DNA of 64,000 nucleotides from Bacteroidetes bacterium UBA6221 (GCA_002421685.1 DISB01000015.1:1-64000), one strand, 5' to 3'; counted from the first letter of the stretch, positions 33,212 to 42,417 are shown. Numbers and translations: made by a program. The notes: generated by a model not told the origin, from the letters alone.

Positions 33212-33789
33212 CGCGCAGCCTTTTTTGATTTTTTCCATTCGTAAAAACATACCAATGCTAAAATAACACCTGCGCCGATATAAAACCAGCCTGCAATATG
33301 AGGCTGTGAAAGGGCTTCAAAATTCAACATTTTCTTATAACCTATTAATGGTGGCTGGTAAGACATGCCGGGCACTTGTATAGGTGCTTTCGGGTCAAGA
33401 TCGTGGCCGTAATCATAAAGCCAACTGTAAAAATCGTAGAACGACAACAACCCGATACAAACAAATAAGCCCGCCCAGATATAGTAATAACGTTTGCGAT
33501 TGAGGATAAAAACAACCAATCCCAGCCCCATAAAACTCATCATGATTATGGGCAGGTAAACAAATTCATTAAAATCTTCTTTGTGTATGGTCTTCATACC
33601 AATATAGTGATTGAGGCCGTTTATTATATCTACATCGCCTCCAAGGTCGTTTATCCATATCTGCATAGACAAGCCTCCGGGATACTGCGGTGCTGCCAAC
33701 TGGATATCCCACATTGGGAAGGCCCACAGGGTGGCCAGGAAAAGAATTACTACTATGATACTTACCCTACCTAATATTGTTAATTTCAT
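33208..33789 (-). CDS. nos-operon membrane protein of unknown function
   Basis: The 193-residue protein has an N-terminal membrane segment (about 9-27), a periplasmic stretch with MKTIHKEDF, two more segments (about 84-100 and 106-124) and a last one near 168-185. Proteins of this kind sit between nosZ and nosL in Sec-type (clade II) nos operons and have no proven role. Histidines in GLNHYIGMKTIHKED and SQPHIAGWF could bind metal or heme. It is separated from nosZ by a large hairpin and coupled to nosL. Confidence 0.82.
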   Translation of the reverse strand: MKLTILGRVSIIVVILFLATLWAFPMWDIQLAAPQYPGGLSMQIWINDLGGDVDIINGLNHYIGMKTIHKEDFNEFVYLPIIMMSFMGLGLVVFILNRKRYYYIWAGLFVCIGLLSFYDFYSWLYDYGHDLDPKAPIQVPGMSYQPPLIGYKKMLNFEALSQPHIAGWFYIGAGVILALVCFYEWKKSKKAAR

Positions 33790-33807
33790 CTTTCCTCATT
33801 TAAGATA

Positions 33808-33842
33808 AATGGTAGTACCCTTTGCCGGGGTACTACCATTTA
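33808..33842 (-). promoter_or_regulatory. large hairpin between nosZ and the downstream genes
   Basis: aaatggtagtaccc and ggggtactaccattt form a stem of about 14 pairs around a short loop (tttgcc region), directly after nosZ. No T run follows in the direction of transcription, so it is better read as an mRNA end-stabilising or partial-termination element that would raise nosZ over the maturation genes. Confidence 0.65.
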
Positions 33843-33855
33843 TGTAATTATTATA

Positions 33856-35829
33856 TTACTTAGCGGCAACACCCGGGGCTGTTTCCCCTATGCCAAATTT
33901 CAATGGCACGTTGCTTCCTTTTGGTGATACCCTCAGGTATCCCTGCATTTCCTGGTGCAGCGCCGAGCAGAAGTCGGTGCAATAGAACGGATACATACCC
34001 GGTTTCTGTGGCACAAATTTCAGCGTCACGGTTTCACCCGGCATTATCAGTAGTTCCGCATTCGGATTATTCTTGATAGCGAAACCGTGAGGTATGTCCC
34101 AATCCTGCTCCAGGTTGGTAACATGGAAGTACACCTCGTCGCCCACATATACGCCTTCGATGTTATCAGGCGCCAGGTGAGACCGTATTGCGGTCATATA
34201 AACATCTACACGATTGCCGGTACGCACCACTTTCGCTTCTTTCTCACCCATGGTTACGTACTTGTGTTTATTTTTAGCGATGTCGTATAGCTTCACGCTT
34301 TTGTCTTTTATCACGCTTGCGGATATACCTTGTGCATAGTGCGGCTCGCCTACGGTCGGATAGTCGAGTATCAGTTCCATTTTGTCGCCGCTGATGTCAT
34401 ACAACTGTGCAGCCTGGGCCAGTTCGGGGCCGGTGGGCAGATACCTGTCTTTGGTGATTTTATTGTAAGCTATTACATATTTACCCCAAGGTTTTTTGGT
34501 ATCTCCGCCAGGTATGCACAGGTGACCTATTGAGTAGTAAGTAGGCACCCTGTCTACCACTTCCAATGTTTCGATATTCCATTTTACTATCTCGGAAGAA
34601 AGGAACATAGAGGTATAGCCAAAACCTTTACCATCAAACTCTGTATGCAAAGGTCCGAGGCCGGGCTTTTTCACTTCGCCATGCAATACTGATTCATACT
34701 TCATCACCGGTATGCCATAATACTCACCTTCAAAATCTTTTGCTGCTATCGCTTTTGTCAGTTTGTCAAAAGAAAAAACAGGTATCAGGGCTGCCAGTTT
34801 ACCACTGCCTACTATATATTGGCCTGTGGGATCCACATCACAACCGTGCGGAGATTTGGGACAGGGTATCATATAGATCATGTCCTTCAGCTCGCTATGG
34901 TCGAGCACGAGCACTTCATTTTCAATTTTTGACTCAGCATGCTGGGTCTCTTCATTGAAATGGTTGTGCGCATATTCAACATTCACCTTTTTCCCTTTGC
35001 CGGATTTTACATATTCTTCTATTTTTTTCCAGTTCATTGCAACAATAAAGTCCTTGTCCTTTTCTGAGGCTTGCACCTCCAGCAAAGTATGTGCCTGCTC
35101 CGTGTTATAAGTAGAGAAGAAGAACCAGTCGTGAGACGGGCCCTTACCACCACGGCTCAGGTCAAGGTCCATACCTGGCAGTACTACCTGGAAGGCAATA
35201 TTCATATTGCCGTGCTCCTTATCAATACTAATAAATGATACTGTGCTCTTGAAGTTCTCTTTGAAAGAACTGATAGGTACATCTCCCTCTCCTAATGGTA
35301 CAGAAAACCTGGTACCTGCTATCACATATTCTGTGTTTTCGGTCAGGTAGGGCGATGAGTGGTTACCTGCACTATTCGGCAACTGTAGTATTTCAACAGT
35401 TTTGAAGGAAGTGAGGTCGATACGCGCTACCCGGGGCGTATTGTTGGCATTGGCAAACAGCCAGCGGCCGTCCTGCTCGCCATTGGTCAGCGAGATAGTC
35501 AGGTGGTGCTGGTCGTCCCACGGGATGTTACCCGCCGTAGTGTTCAGCATAGGTTTTGTTTCTTCACTGTAACCATAACCATTTTCGGGGAATACCGAGA
35601 ATACAGGGATGATCTTCAGCAGCCTGCCCGATGGAAGGCCGTAAACAGATACCTGGCCGTTAAACCCGCCCGAGACAAAATTGTAAAATTCATCGTACTG
35701 GCCGGGAGCCACATATGTTTTTGCGGCTGCATTACCCGTCACTACCGATTCGGTACTTTTCATTTTACAACCCTGCAGGGTTGCCAATGCACCGGCACCG
35801 AGCACAGTGTACATTAGGAGCTTTTTCAT
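33856..35829 (-). CDS. nosZ: nitrous oxide reductase, Sec-type (clade II)
   Basis: NosZ reduces N2O to N2 in the periplasm with electrons from cytochrome c. The 657-residue protein has an N-terminal beta-propeller with CPKSPHGCDVDPTG and GPLHTEFDGKGFG, and a C-terminal cupredoxin domain with the CuA site CTDFCSALHQEM (Cys617, Cys621, His625, Met628). The signal has no twin-arginine motif and ends LQGC (Cys21), so export is Sec-dependent and the protein may be a lipoprotein. These traits, and the neighbouring cytochrome c, are typical of clade II. It lies 36 bp after that cytochrome gene. Confidence 0.97.
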   Translation of the reverse strand: MKKLLMYTVLGAGALATLQGCKMKSTESVVTGNAAAKTYVAPGQYDEFYNFVSGGFNGQVSVYGLPSGRLLKIIPVFSVFPENGYGYSEETKPMLNTTAGNIPWDDQHHLTISLTNGEQDGRWLFANANNTPRVARIDLTSFKTVEILQLPNSAGNHSSPYLTENTEYVIAGTRFSVPLGEGDVPISSFKENFKSTVSFISIDKEHGNMNIAFQVVLPGMDLDLSRGGKGPSHDWFFFSTYNTEQAHTLLEVQASEKDKDFIVAMNWKKIEEYVKSGKGKKVNVEYAHNHFNEETQHAESKIENEVLVLDHSELKDMIYMIPCPKSPHGCDVDPTGQYIVGSGKLAALIPVFSFDKLTKAIAAKDFEGEYYGIPVMKYESVLHGEVKKPGLGPLHTEFDGKGFGYTSMFLSSEIVKWNIETLEVVDRVPTYYSIGHLCIPGGDTKKPWGKYVIAYNKITKDRYLPTGPELAQAAQLYDISGDKMELILDYPTVGEPHYAQGISASVIKDKSVKLYDIAKNKHKYVTMGEKEAKVVRTGNRVDVYMTAIRSHLAPDNIEGVYVGDEVYFHVTNLEQDWDIPHGFAIKNNPNAELLIMPGETVTLKFVPQKPGMYPFYCTDFCSALHQEMQGYLRVSPKGSNVPLKFGIGETAPGVAAK

Positions 35830-35864
35830 AAAAGAGAGATTTATTATTTATTTGAAGTTTTAGA

Positions 35865-36353
35865 CTATTGCTTCTGCATGTCGTTCTGCCTCATAAATTC
35901 GAGAACGCTACGGGCCTCTTCGTCAGACAGATTTTGATTCGGCATGCGCACCATACATACTTCCAGCATGGCCTGTGCTTCAGGATCTTTTTCCAGCATT
36001 TCATCAACGTTGGTCACAAAGTTCATGATCCACTCCGGCTTACGGCGTTCAGTTACCCCCAACCATCCGGGGCCCACCAGTTTTTCATCGTTCAGTTTGT
36101 GGCAGGCGCCGCATTTTACATCATACACTTTTTTTCCTGCCGCTATCATGCCCTCATCAAGCGGATTGGTCAATTCTACATTTTGAAATTTCCCATAACC
36201 TTTATCGTTTGCCGCGGGTTCTTCCTCCACCATCGATGCTGGCGCTTCGGCGGTTGTTGTTTCTTCTTTCTTGTCGCCTTCGCCGCCGCAGCTGTACACA
36301 AGAAATGATGTTGCTAATACAAAAGTTGTTGTTAAGATGTGTTTAGTGCTCAT
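35865..36353 (-). CDS. lipoprotein cytochrome c of the nos operon
   Basis: The 162-residue protein has a lipobox (VYSC, Cys22), a charged Glu/Ala-rich linker (about 25-50) and a C-terminal cytochrome c domain with KCGACHK (about residues 81-87) and VRMPNQNL with the likely axial Met. It is the first gene of the nos operon and the probable electron donor to NosZ. Expression should start from the promoter at 36432 with an upstream Crp/Fnr-type site. Confidence 0.9.
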   Translation of the reverse strand: MSTKHILTTTFVLATSFLVYSCGGEGDKKEETTTAEAPASMVEEEPAANDKGYGKFQNVELTNPLDEGMIAAGKKVYDVKCGACHKLNDEKLVGPGWLGVTERRKPEWIMNFVTNVDEMLEKDPEAQAMLEVCMVRMPNQNLSDEEARSVLEFMRQNDMQKQ

Positions 36354-36431
36354 ATTATTTAATTTTTAAATTACATTATACGTTAAAATTACACTTTTTT
36401 AACAATCTATAATGCCAATTGTTTTACGGGT

Positions 36432-36475
36432 CAAAAGTCGCCCGCGATGGCAATATAAAATATGACGTTAATCAT
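36432..36475 (-). promoter_or_regulatory. Crp/Fnr-type palindrome and nos promoter (site 5)
   Basis: ATGAC-gtta-ATCAT (36462-36475; TATGA and TCATA outermost) is centred 36.5 bp from the last base of GACTTTTG on the minus strand (36439-36432; 7 of 8 matches to TAnnTTTG). This equals the spacing at norC and at the gene at 20771. The predicted leader to the cytochrome gene is about 75 nt. Region 36476-36672 holds nothing else that I recognise. Confidence 0.65.
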
Positions 36476-36672
36476 ATAGTGGACAAAAATGTCTTTTAAA
36501 AGCCGGAATGATTGCCAGTAACGCAAAGAATGCCATAGTTCGCTCTTTTTGATACAGTTATAGCGTTAAATTACTAAATTCCATGCTGAGAAAAATCATT
36601 GTTCTTTAATATTCTGTACTATAATAACGCATGCCTATTTATGTGATATTTTCAGATGGTTTTTGTACGTTC

Positions 36673-38301
36673 TTAATGTGGCCTTTTCAGTTCATTTTCT
36701 TTCTTTACGATCTCTTTAATAACGTTGTCGAGCTGTTCAGCCGAAGTCTCAATACCGTCTACTAAGGTCTTGTTGGTAGGGTCTGCATAATCTTCTTTAT
36801 TAAACATCTGGGAAAGGCCCAGGATAGTAGCAATATGCCCTCTTATATCATGGGAATGTTTATAGGCAATTTCTTCGAGTATTTTGTTGCGTTCACTTAT
36901 GTCCTGGTTTTGCTTGAGTATAATGTCTTTGTGCAAGCTCTGTGCTTTTGTAAGCAGTTTGTTCGACCTGCGGTATGCCAGGATACTTCTTATCGCAATG
37001 CCAAGTACTAACAATAATAACGCAATACCCATTATATACAAGACCTGTGCATTGCGTTTTCTCTCCAGTTGTAACTGTGTTATTTTTATTTGCTTATCCT
37101 TCAGTTCCAGGTCTTTCTTCTTCAGTTCCGCCTCCCGTTTGCTTTCCAGGTTAGCTATTTCCAGTTTGGATTGGACAGAAAAAATAGAATCCTTTATCTC
37201 TGAATACAATTTCTGGTATTCGAAGGCTTTGCTATAATTTCCGGATAAAGAATATGCTTCGGTAAGGTGAGGTATGAACTCAGTCGTGGGGGCCAGGTAG
37301 TTAATTTCCCTGCACAGGGTCACCGATTCTTCAAGATAGTTAATAGCCTTCTGCATGTAAAACCTATCAATTTCCTGCGGGGTCACACCGGCATTAGTGC
37401 TTCCGGTAGCAAGAGAAAAATATGTCACTCCTATATTACCTGTATTGACAGCAATACTGCCCTTATTGCCCAGTTCTTTGCTTATTGCCAATGCCTGCTC
37501 CTGGTATCCAAGGGCCTTCTTCATTTCACCGAGATGCAGGTACACAATGCCAATATTGGCCAGGTTGACCTGCATTCCAAACCTATTTTCAGCCTCCCGG
37601 TTTTCCTTTAGAGCTGCCAGGTGATTTTCAAGTGCCCTTGCATATTGTCCCTCCGCGTCATGAATAGTCCCGATATTACCATAGTTTCTGGCCAGCCCAC
37701 TCCTGTCACCTAACTTTTTGTTTATTTCCAGGGCCGAAATGTAATGTTCAAGGGCACGTTGGAGGTCGCCCTGTTCTTTATATAGCGTACCAGTGTTCTC
37801 CAGTATTATTGCCATGCTCCGCTTATCATCCAGTTCCTCCATCACGGCCAGTGCTTTGAGATAATTATCTAATGCCCCGGAATAGTTACCCAGTGATTGA
37901 TGTATGATAGCGATGTTGGATAACACAGCCGCTATACTTCTTTTATTTCCCGATTTCTTATACAGTGCAAGTGCCTGCGCATTATACTCCAGCGCCTTTC
38001 CATAATCCGATTTAGCCTGGAAATTAGTTGCCATATCGGAGTTGGCTACTGCAATGCCCCTTTCCCACTTAAGCTGCTTAGCTAATGACATAGCCTCTTC
38101 GGCAAGTGCAATACCGGAATCAGGATTTATATTCGCGTAGAGATACGACAACCTGTCCAGTATCTTTACTTTATTGGTGTCATCCTCCGACAGGTCCAGT
38201 TCATTATACAAGGAATCGACAAGAGAACGGCCTGTCTTCTGTGCGTAGGTTAAACAAGGTGCGAGAGCCAGCAATATTACCAGAAATTTTTGCAAGAGCA
38301 A
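36673..38301 (-). CDS. TPR sensor with phosphoacceptor helix but no ATPase domain
   Basis: The 542-residue protein has a signal peptide (ending TYAQ), about seven TPRs (residues 45-330, e.g. LGNYSGALDNYLKALAVME), a coiled coil and a membrane segment (about 418-436). It ends with a histidine-kinase dimerisation helix, YKHSHDIRGHIATILGLSQMF. The catalytic HATPase domain is absent: the frame ends 50-60 residues after the H-box and no continuation follows in any frame. It might be phosphorylated by another kinase or only bind a partner. Translation starts at TTG. An exact minus-strand -7 element TATATTTG (38325-38318) lies upstream. Confidence 0.82.
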   Translation of the reverse strand: MLLQKFLVILLALAPCLTYAQKTGRSLVDSLYNELDLSEDDTNKVKILDRLSYLYANINPDSGIALAEEAMSLAKQLKWERGIAVANSDMATNFQAKSDYGKALEYNAQALALYKKSGNKRSIAAVLSNIAIIHQSLGNYSGALDNYLKALAVMEELDDKRSMAIILENTGTLYKEQGDLQRALEHYISALEINKKLGDRSGLARNYGNIGTIHDAEGQYARALENHLAALKENREAENRFGMQVNLANIGIVYLHLGEMKKALGYQEQALAISKELGNKGSIAVNTGNIGVTYFSLATGSTNAGVTPQEIDRFYMQKAINYLEESVTLCREINYLAPTTEFIPHLTEAYSLSGNYSKAFEYQKLYSEIKDSIFSVQSKLEIANLESKREAELKKKDLELKDKQIKITQLQLERKRNAQVLYIMGIALLLLVLGIAIRSILAYRRSNKLLTKAQSLHKDIILKQNQDISERNKILEEIAYKHSHDIRGHIATILGLSQMFNKEDYADPTNKTLVDGIETSAEQLDNVIKEIVKKENELKRPH

Positions 38302-38317
38302 TTAATTTGTGATAAGC

Positions 38318-38325
38318 CAAATATA
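38318..38325 (-). promoter_or_regulatory. -7 element of the TPR sensor gene
   Basis: On the minus strand TATATTTG matches the TAnnTTTG consensus exactly and ends about 16 bases before the TTG start at 38301. Confidence 0.5.
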
Positions 38326-38438
38326 CATCTATTCAGGATAAATATGGCAATAGTTTTTCCACATTTGCAATATGCAGTGCGGGCCTATGTCAGATAAGGG
38401 TTAATTAGGCTATCTTTACTTACCAGCGCATTTTTTGG

Positions 38439-39344
38439 ATGAAAGTATTGACCTTCTTATTTATGGCAATATTACCTTACACCTCCCTTTGCCAGGACAT
38501 CTCGGGCAAATGGACAGGTAACTACGGAAAGAGTATACTTTCAGCTGATATCAACACGCTGGTGGTCGATATCGAGCTGTACAATGATTCTTTGGTCAGG
38601 GGCGCCTCACACTTGTATTATGGTCGTGACAAATACGAACACTATATTATCAACGGCGTGTATCGTAAAGAGGACTCAACCATTTACTTTTCGGAGGACG
38701 AAGAGATTAACGTAAACCCGGGCATGTTGGCCGCAACTGTCATGGGCAATTATACCATGAAACTAAAAGTAAATGACACTGCAATGCGCTTTGAGGGCAA
38801 ATGGCGACAGAATGGTAGCGGCCTTATGAACATGATGGCTACCAAAGTATGGCTGGAAAAAAAGATTAAACCTCAACCCTCGCCTCTCAAAACAGTTAAA
38901 CTCTCAAGCCCACCTCCTACTCCTGCATCGGAAAAACAGCCTGTGAAACGGGATGACAGAAAAGATGAAAATGAAATTGTTATCCAGCGCGAGATAGAGA
39001 TTGATACGATAGAACAGGATTCTATACGGATTGATGTAATAGACAATGCAAGGATTGACAACGATGTCATCTCCATTTATGTTGGCGACAAGCTCATAGT
39101 GCACAAGCATACTATATCCAGGGAGCCGTCAACGTTCTACATCTCGCTGGGGCCGGATAATACGATGCGCAGCATCCGAATAGTTGCGGAGAGTTACGGC
39201 ACTATGCCGCCATGCACTGCCCATATGAAAGTTACTACCTGTAAATCAATCTACACATTCGATGTACAGAGCACTTACCGCACGGATGCAGCGGTAGAAT
39301 TTCATCTCAAGGGCCGCAGGAATCCTAATCCAGCGCTTCGGTAA
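38439..39344 (+). CDS. secreted two-domain protein of unknown function
   Basis: The 301-residue protein has a signal peptide (residues 1-18, ending SLCQ) and an N-terminal beta-rich domain starting DISGKWTGNYGKS, lipocalin-like in feel. A Pro/Lys-rich linker follows (about 143-175), then a C-terminal domain with DNARIDNDVISIYVGDKLIV and ESYGTMPPCTAHM. I recall this C-terminal pattern in many Bacteroidota envelope proteins, with no known function. Its last 20 bp overlap the end of the convergent phosphatase-family gene. Confidence 0.78.
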   Translation: MKVLTFLFMAILPYTSLCQDISGKWTGNYGKSILSADINTLVVDIELYNDSLVRGASHLYYGRDKYEHYIINGVYRKEDSTIYFSEDEEINVNPGMLAATVMGNYTMKLKVNDTAMRFEGKWRQNGSGLMNMMATKVWLEKKIKPQPSPLKTVKLSSPPPTPASEKQPVKRDDRKDENEIVIQREIEIDTIEQDSIRIDVIDNARIDNDVISIYVGDKLIVHKHTISREPSTFYISLGPDNTMRSIRIVAESYGTMPPCTAHMKVTTCKSIYTFDVQSTYRTDAAVEFHLKGRRNPNPALR

Positions 39345-40956
39345 TGACAGTGCCTATGCATCCGTTGGGCATTTGTATCTTCAGCAGGGCGGCTATTGTC
39401 GGTGCTATGTCTGTCATATTCACGGTACGATGCGTACTACCCTTCCTTATTCCTGCACCAAACCACAACAGCGGGATATGTGTATCATAAGGGTTCCAGG
39501 AGCCGTGGGTTGTGCCCGTTTTCCCATGCCCGCTGTACCAGCCCGGCTTCATCACCACCTGGATGCTGCCGCTGCGTTCCCTGTTATAACCGTTCACTAC
39601 CATCGTGCGTACAGGTTCCGGTAATACTGCGTCGTCCATTTCTTCCATATCCACTACATAGGCCACGCCGTCCTGTTGATACAGCCATTCAATCACATAT
39701 TTCTTCAATGCCTCTATATCAGTATCCCCGGCTTGCGGCACACCGTCATTAAAGTATACCTGGTAGTTGTACAAAGCCAATACAAGTGAGTCTTTCCCTG
39801 TCTTCTGGCGCAGGTAGCTATTCAGCCTGTCTGTTGCCTCTGCCTGTGTTTCACTGCCTGCCGGTATTTTCATTTGCTTCATAAGATCAGCGTTATGCGC
39901 GGCGCCATGGTCGGCCGTCAGAAAAACTGTGTAAGCATTTTTACCAACATTTTTGTCCAGGTAATTGAGAAGAGACGCAAGTTCTTTGTCCAGTCTCAGG
40001 TACATGTCTTCTATTTCCAGGGCATCGGGGCCGTAGTTGTGTCCTGCATAGTCAGGAGATGACAACGTAATACACAGGAAGTCCGTTATCTCGTCACTGC
40101 CCAAACGTTCACCTTTTATACATGCTTTTGCCGCCTTCAGTGTTATTGTGTTGCCCCAGGGCATATAACGGATGCCATAATAACCCCTGCCTTTATAACG
40201 CGGAGTGCTATGCGGAAATACCGGCGCGTTCTCACCTGGAAATTTCCCTTCAGTTGGCATATCGTCCTTTGTACTGGCAAGGTACGTTTCCAGTGGGTAG
40301 AGTAATTCCCACCTGCTGTCCATAAAGGTGTCTGCCCAGCGTTTGTTGTTAAATCGTGTCAGCCATTCCGGCAATTCATTCATGTAATAAGTGCTGGTCA
40401 TAAAGTTGCCCGTGCTGTCGTCAAACCAAAAGGCTCCATCTGCACTGTGACCTGCAGGCAGGATGCTTCCCCTGTCCTTGATACCGATGCCGTATACTTT
40501 GGCCCTTTGCCGGGTAGCTATTTTCAGTTCGTCGGTGATGGATGTGGTATACATATTACGGGGGCTCATCAAACCGGCTTTTACGCTGCCGCCTACCGGT
40601 CTCACGGTTTTGTCTTCAGCGCAATAAACAAACCCGCCGGTCTGGTAATTTATCCAGTCGTTAGCGGCTATTCCATGTATGGCGGGTACACTGCCTGTGT
40701 ATACCGTAGCATGGCCGGGCCCGGTAAATGATGGTAAATAATTGATCATGGTGTTCTGGCAGTTGTACCCCTCATTCAACATCCTCTTGAAACCGTGTTC
40801 CCCATAACGCTCATAATACCTGTATAAAAAATCCCAGCGCATCTGGTCTATCACTATCCCAACGACCAGTTTTGGGCGTTGAATCTTCCCGTTTTCCTGC
40901 GCCTGCAGCACTGTCACATAAAGAAAAACACATATGCACGCGAACAACTTTTTCAT
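39325..40956 (-). CDS. alkaline phosphatase superfamily protein (PafA-like)
   Basis: From the ATG at 40956 the product begins MKKLFACICVFLYVTVLQAQ, a signal peptide, giving 543 residues; a longer in-frame start would hide it. The metal and nucleophile blocks are VVGIVIDQMRWDF, NYLPSFTGPGHATVYTG (nucleophile Thr), SSPDYAGHNYGPDALEIED and LTADHGAAHN. These match periplasmic phosphomonoesterase/phosphodiesterases of the PafA/NPP type, which release phosphate outside the inner membrane. The shared upstream region also feeds the divergent SPT-like gene. Confidence 0.9.
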   Translation of the reverse strand: MKKLFACICVFLYVTVLQAQENGKIQRPKLVVGIVIDQMRWDFLYRYYERYGEHGFKRMLNEGYNCQNTMINYLPSFTGPGHATVYTGSVPAIHGIAANDWINYQTGGFVYCAEDKTVRPVGGSVKAGLMSPRNMYTTSITDELKIATRQRAKVYGIGIKDRGSILPAGHSADGAFWFDDSTGNFMTSTYYMNELPEWLTRFNNKRWADTFMDSRWELLYPLETYLASTKDDMPTEGKFPGENAPVFPHSTPRYKGRGYYGIRYMPWGNTITLKAAKACIKGERLGSDEITDFLCITLSSPDYAGHNYGPDALEIEDMYLRLDKELASLLNYLDKNVGKNAYTVFLTADHGAAHNADLMKQMKIPAGSETQAEATDRLNSYLRQKTGKDSLVLALYNYQVYFNDGVPQAGDTDIEALKKYVIEWLYQQDGVAYVVDMEEMDDAVLPEPVRTMVVNGYNRERSGSIQVVMKPGWYSGHGKTGTTHGSWNPYDTHIPLLWFGAGIRKGSTHRTVNMTDIAPTIAALLKIQMPNGCIGTVITEALD

Positions 40957-41031
40957 AATTAACTGCTTAAAGAATAACAAAAATGGTAATTGCAGGTCAT
41001 ATATACCATTATGCTGCAACAATATTTTCAT

Positions 41032-41039
41032 TAATTTTG
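41032..41039 (+). promoter_or_regulatory. -7 element of the SPT-like gene
   Basis: TAATTTTG matches TAnnTTTG exactly and lies 47 bp upstream of the ATG at 41087. No clear -33 TTG is present 19-21 bp upstream. Confidence 0.5.
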
Positions 41040-41086
41040 TCCCCCGATAACATAGGCCATTACATTTTAAAAATAACGAAGAACAT

Positions 41087-42364
41087 ATGGATTTATTTGC
41101 CAAATTTGAGAACAGGCTTGGACCAATAGGTGACCATGCCGACAAGGTACCGGGATATTTTTCTTTTCCGAAGTTAGAGGGCGAGATTGGTAACCGTATG
41201 AAATTTCAGGGGCAGGAGCGTATAGTGTGGAGCTTGAATAACTACCTGGGCCTTGCCAACCATCCCGAAGTGAGGAAGGCCGACGAAGAGGCGGTACAAC
41301 GTTTTGGCCTGGCCTACCCCATGGGTGCGCGCATGATGAGCGGCAACAGCAATTACCACGAACAGTTGGAAAAAGAACTGGCCGAGTTTGTTGGCAAACC
41401 CGACGCTATGTTGCTGAATTATGGTTACCAGGGTATGGTTTCAGCCATAGACAGCCTTGTTTCCCGTCACGACGTGATAGTATATGACGCTGAGTCTCAT
41501 GCATGTATATTGGACGGTGTACGCCTGCATGCCGGTAAACGCTTCGTATTCAAACACAATGATGTTGCCGACTGCGAGAAACAGTTGAGCCGCGCCAAAG
41601 CTATAACCGACCAGACCGGCGGCGGTATATTGGTGATAACCGAAGGTGTCTTTGGCATGTCAGGCAACCAGGGCCGTGTAGCAGAAATAGCTAAGCTGAA
41701 GGAAAAATATGATTTCCGCCTGTTTGTGGATGACGCCCATGGTTTTGGCACAATGGGGAAATCAGGTGCCGGTATAGGCGAAGAACAAAACTGCATCGAC
41801 GGTATAGACCTGTATTTTTCAACCTTTGCCAAGTCGATGGCCAGCATAGGTGGTTTCATAGCCGGCGACCCTCGGGTATTGAAGTTCCTGCGCTACAATA
41901 TGCGCTCGCAGATTTTTGCCAAGTCGTTACCCATGCCGTTGGTACTGGGCAACCTGAAGCGGTTGGAATTATTGCGCTCCCGTCCTGAACTGCGGGAAAA
42001 ACTATGGCACAATGTCCGCCGCCTGCAAAACGGCCTGCGCGAACGTGGTTTTGACATTGGCAGCACCACTACACCGGTAACGCCTGTATTCCTCCATGGC
42101 AACCTTAGTTTGTACGAAACCACGCAACTGGTCTTTGACCTGCGTGAGAACTATCATATCTTCTGCTCAGTGGTATTGTACCCCGTGATACCTAAAGGAC
42201 TGATAATGTTGCGCCTGATACCGACAGCTGTACACACAGACGAGGATATCGACCTGACGCTGAAGGCATTTACCGAAGTGCGGGCAAAGCTGGAAGCAAA
42301 GGCGTATCCGCAGGAACTGCCGCCACAGTTGATGGTCGATGCTACAACGCCTGCATCCGTATAA
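41087..42364 (+). CDS. serine palmitoyltransferase-like alpha-oxoamine synthase
   Basis: The 425-residue PLP enzyme belongs to the family that condenses an amino acid with an acyl-CoA or acyl-ACP. Its PLP blocks are DAESHACILDGVRL, VDDAHGFGTMG and the lysine motif TFAKSMASIGGF. In Bacteroidota the nearest functions are serine palmitoyltransferase (sphingolipids) and cysteate acyltransferase (sulfonolipids of gliding Chitinophagales); the sequence alone does not decide. It is a lone gene ending at the hairpin at 42390. Confidence 0.88.
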   Translation: MDLFAKFENRLGPIGDHADKVPGYFSFPKLEGEIGNRMKFQGQERIVWSLNNYLGLANHPEVRKADEEAVQRFGLAYPMGARMMSGNSNYHEQLEKELAEFVGKPDAMLLNYGYQGMVSAIDSLVSRHDVIVYDAESHACILDGVRLHAGKRFVFKHNDVADCEKQLSRAKAITDQTGGGILVITEGVFGMSGNQGRVAEIAKLKEKYDFRLFVDDAHGFGTMGKSGAGIGEEQNCIDGIDLYFSTFAKSMASIGGFIAGDPRVLKFLRYNMRSQIFAKSLPMPLVLGNLKRLELLRSRPELREKLWHNVRRLQNGLRERGFDIGSTTTPVTPVFLHGNLSLYETTQLVFDLRENYHIFCSVVLYPVIPKGLIMLRLIPTAVHTDEDIDLTLKAFTEVRAKLEAKAYPQELPPQLMVDATTPASV

Positions 42365-42389
42365 CTCAACGAAATAAACCAGGTATCTT

Positions 42390-42413
42390 ACAGGCTGCCG
42401 CAAGGCGGCCTGT
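42390..42413. terminator. hairpin terminator between convergent genes
   Basis: acaggctgcc-gcaa-ggcggcctgt forms a 10-bp stem (one G-U pair) with a GCAA loop, after the SPT-like gene and before the end of the small minus-strand gene. Confidence 0.75.
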
Positions 42414-42417
42414 ATTA

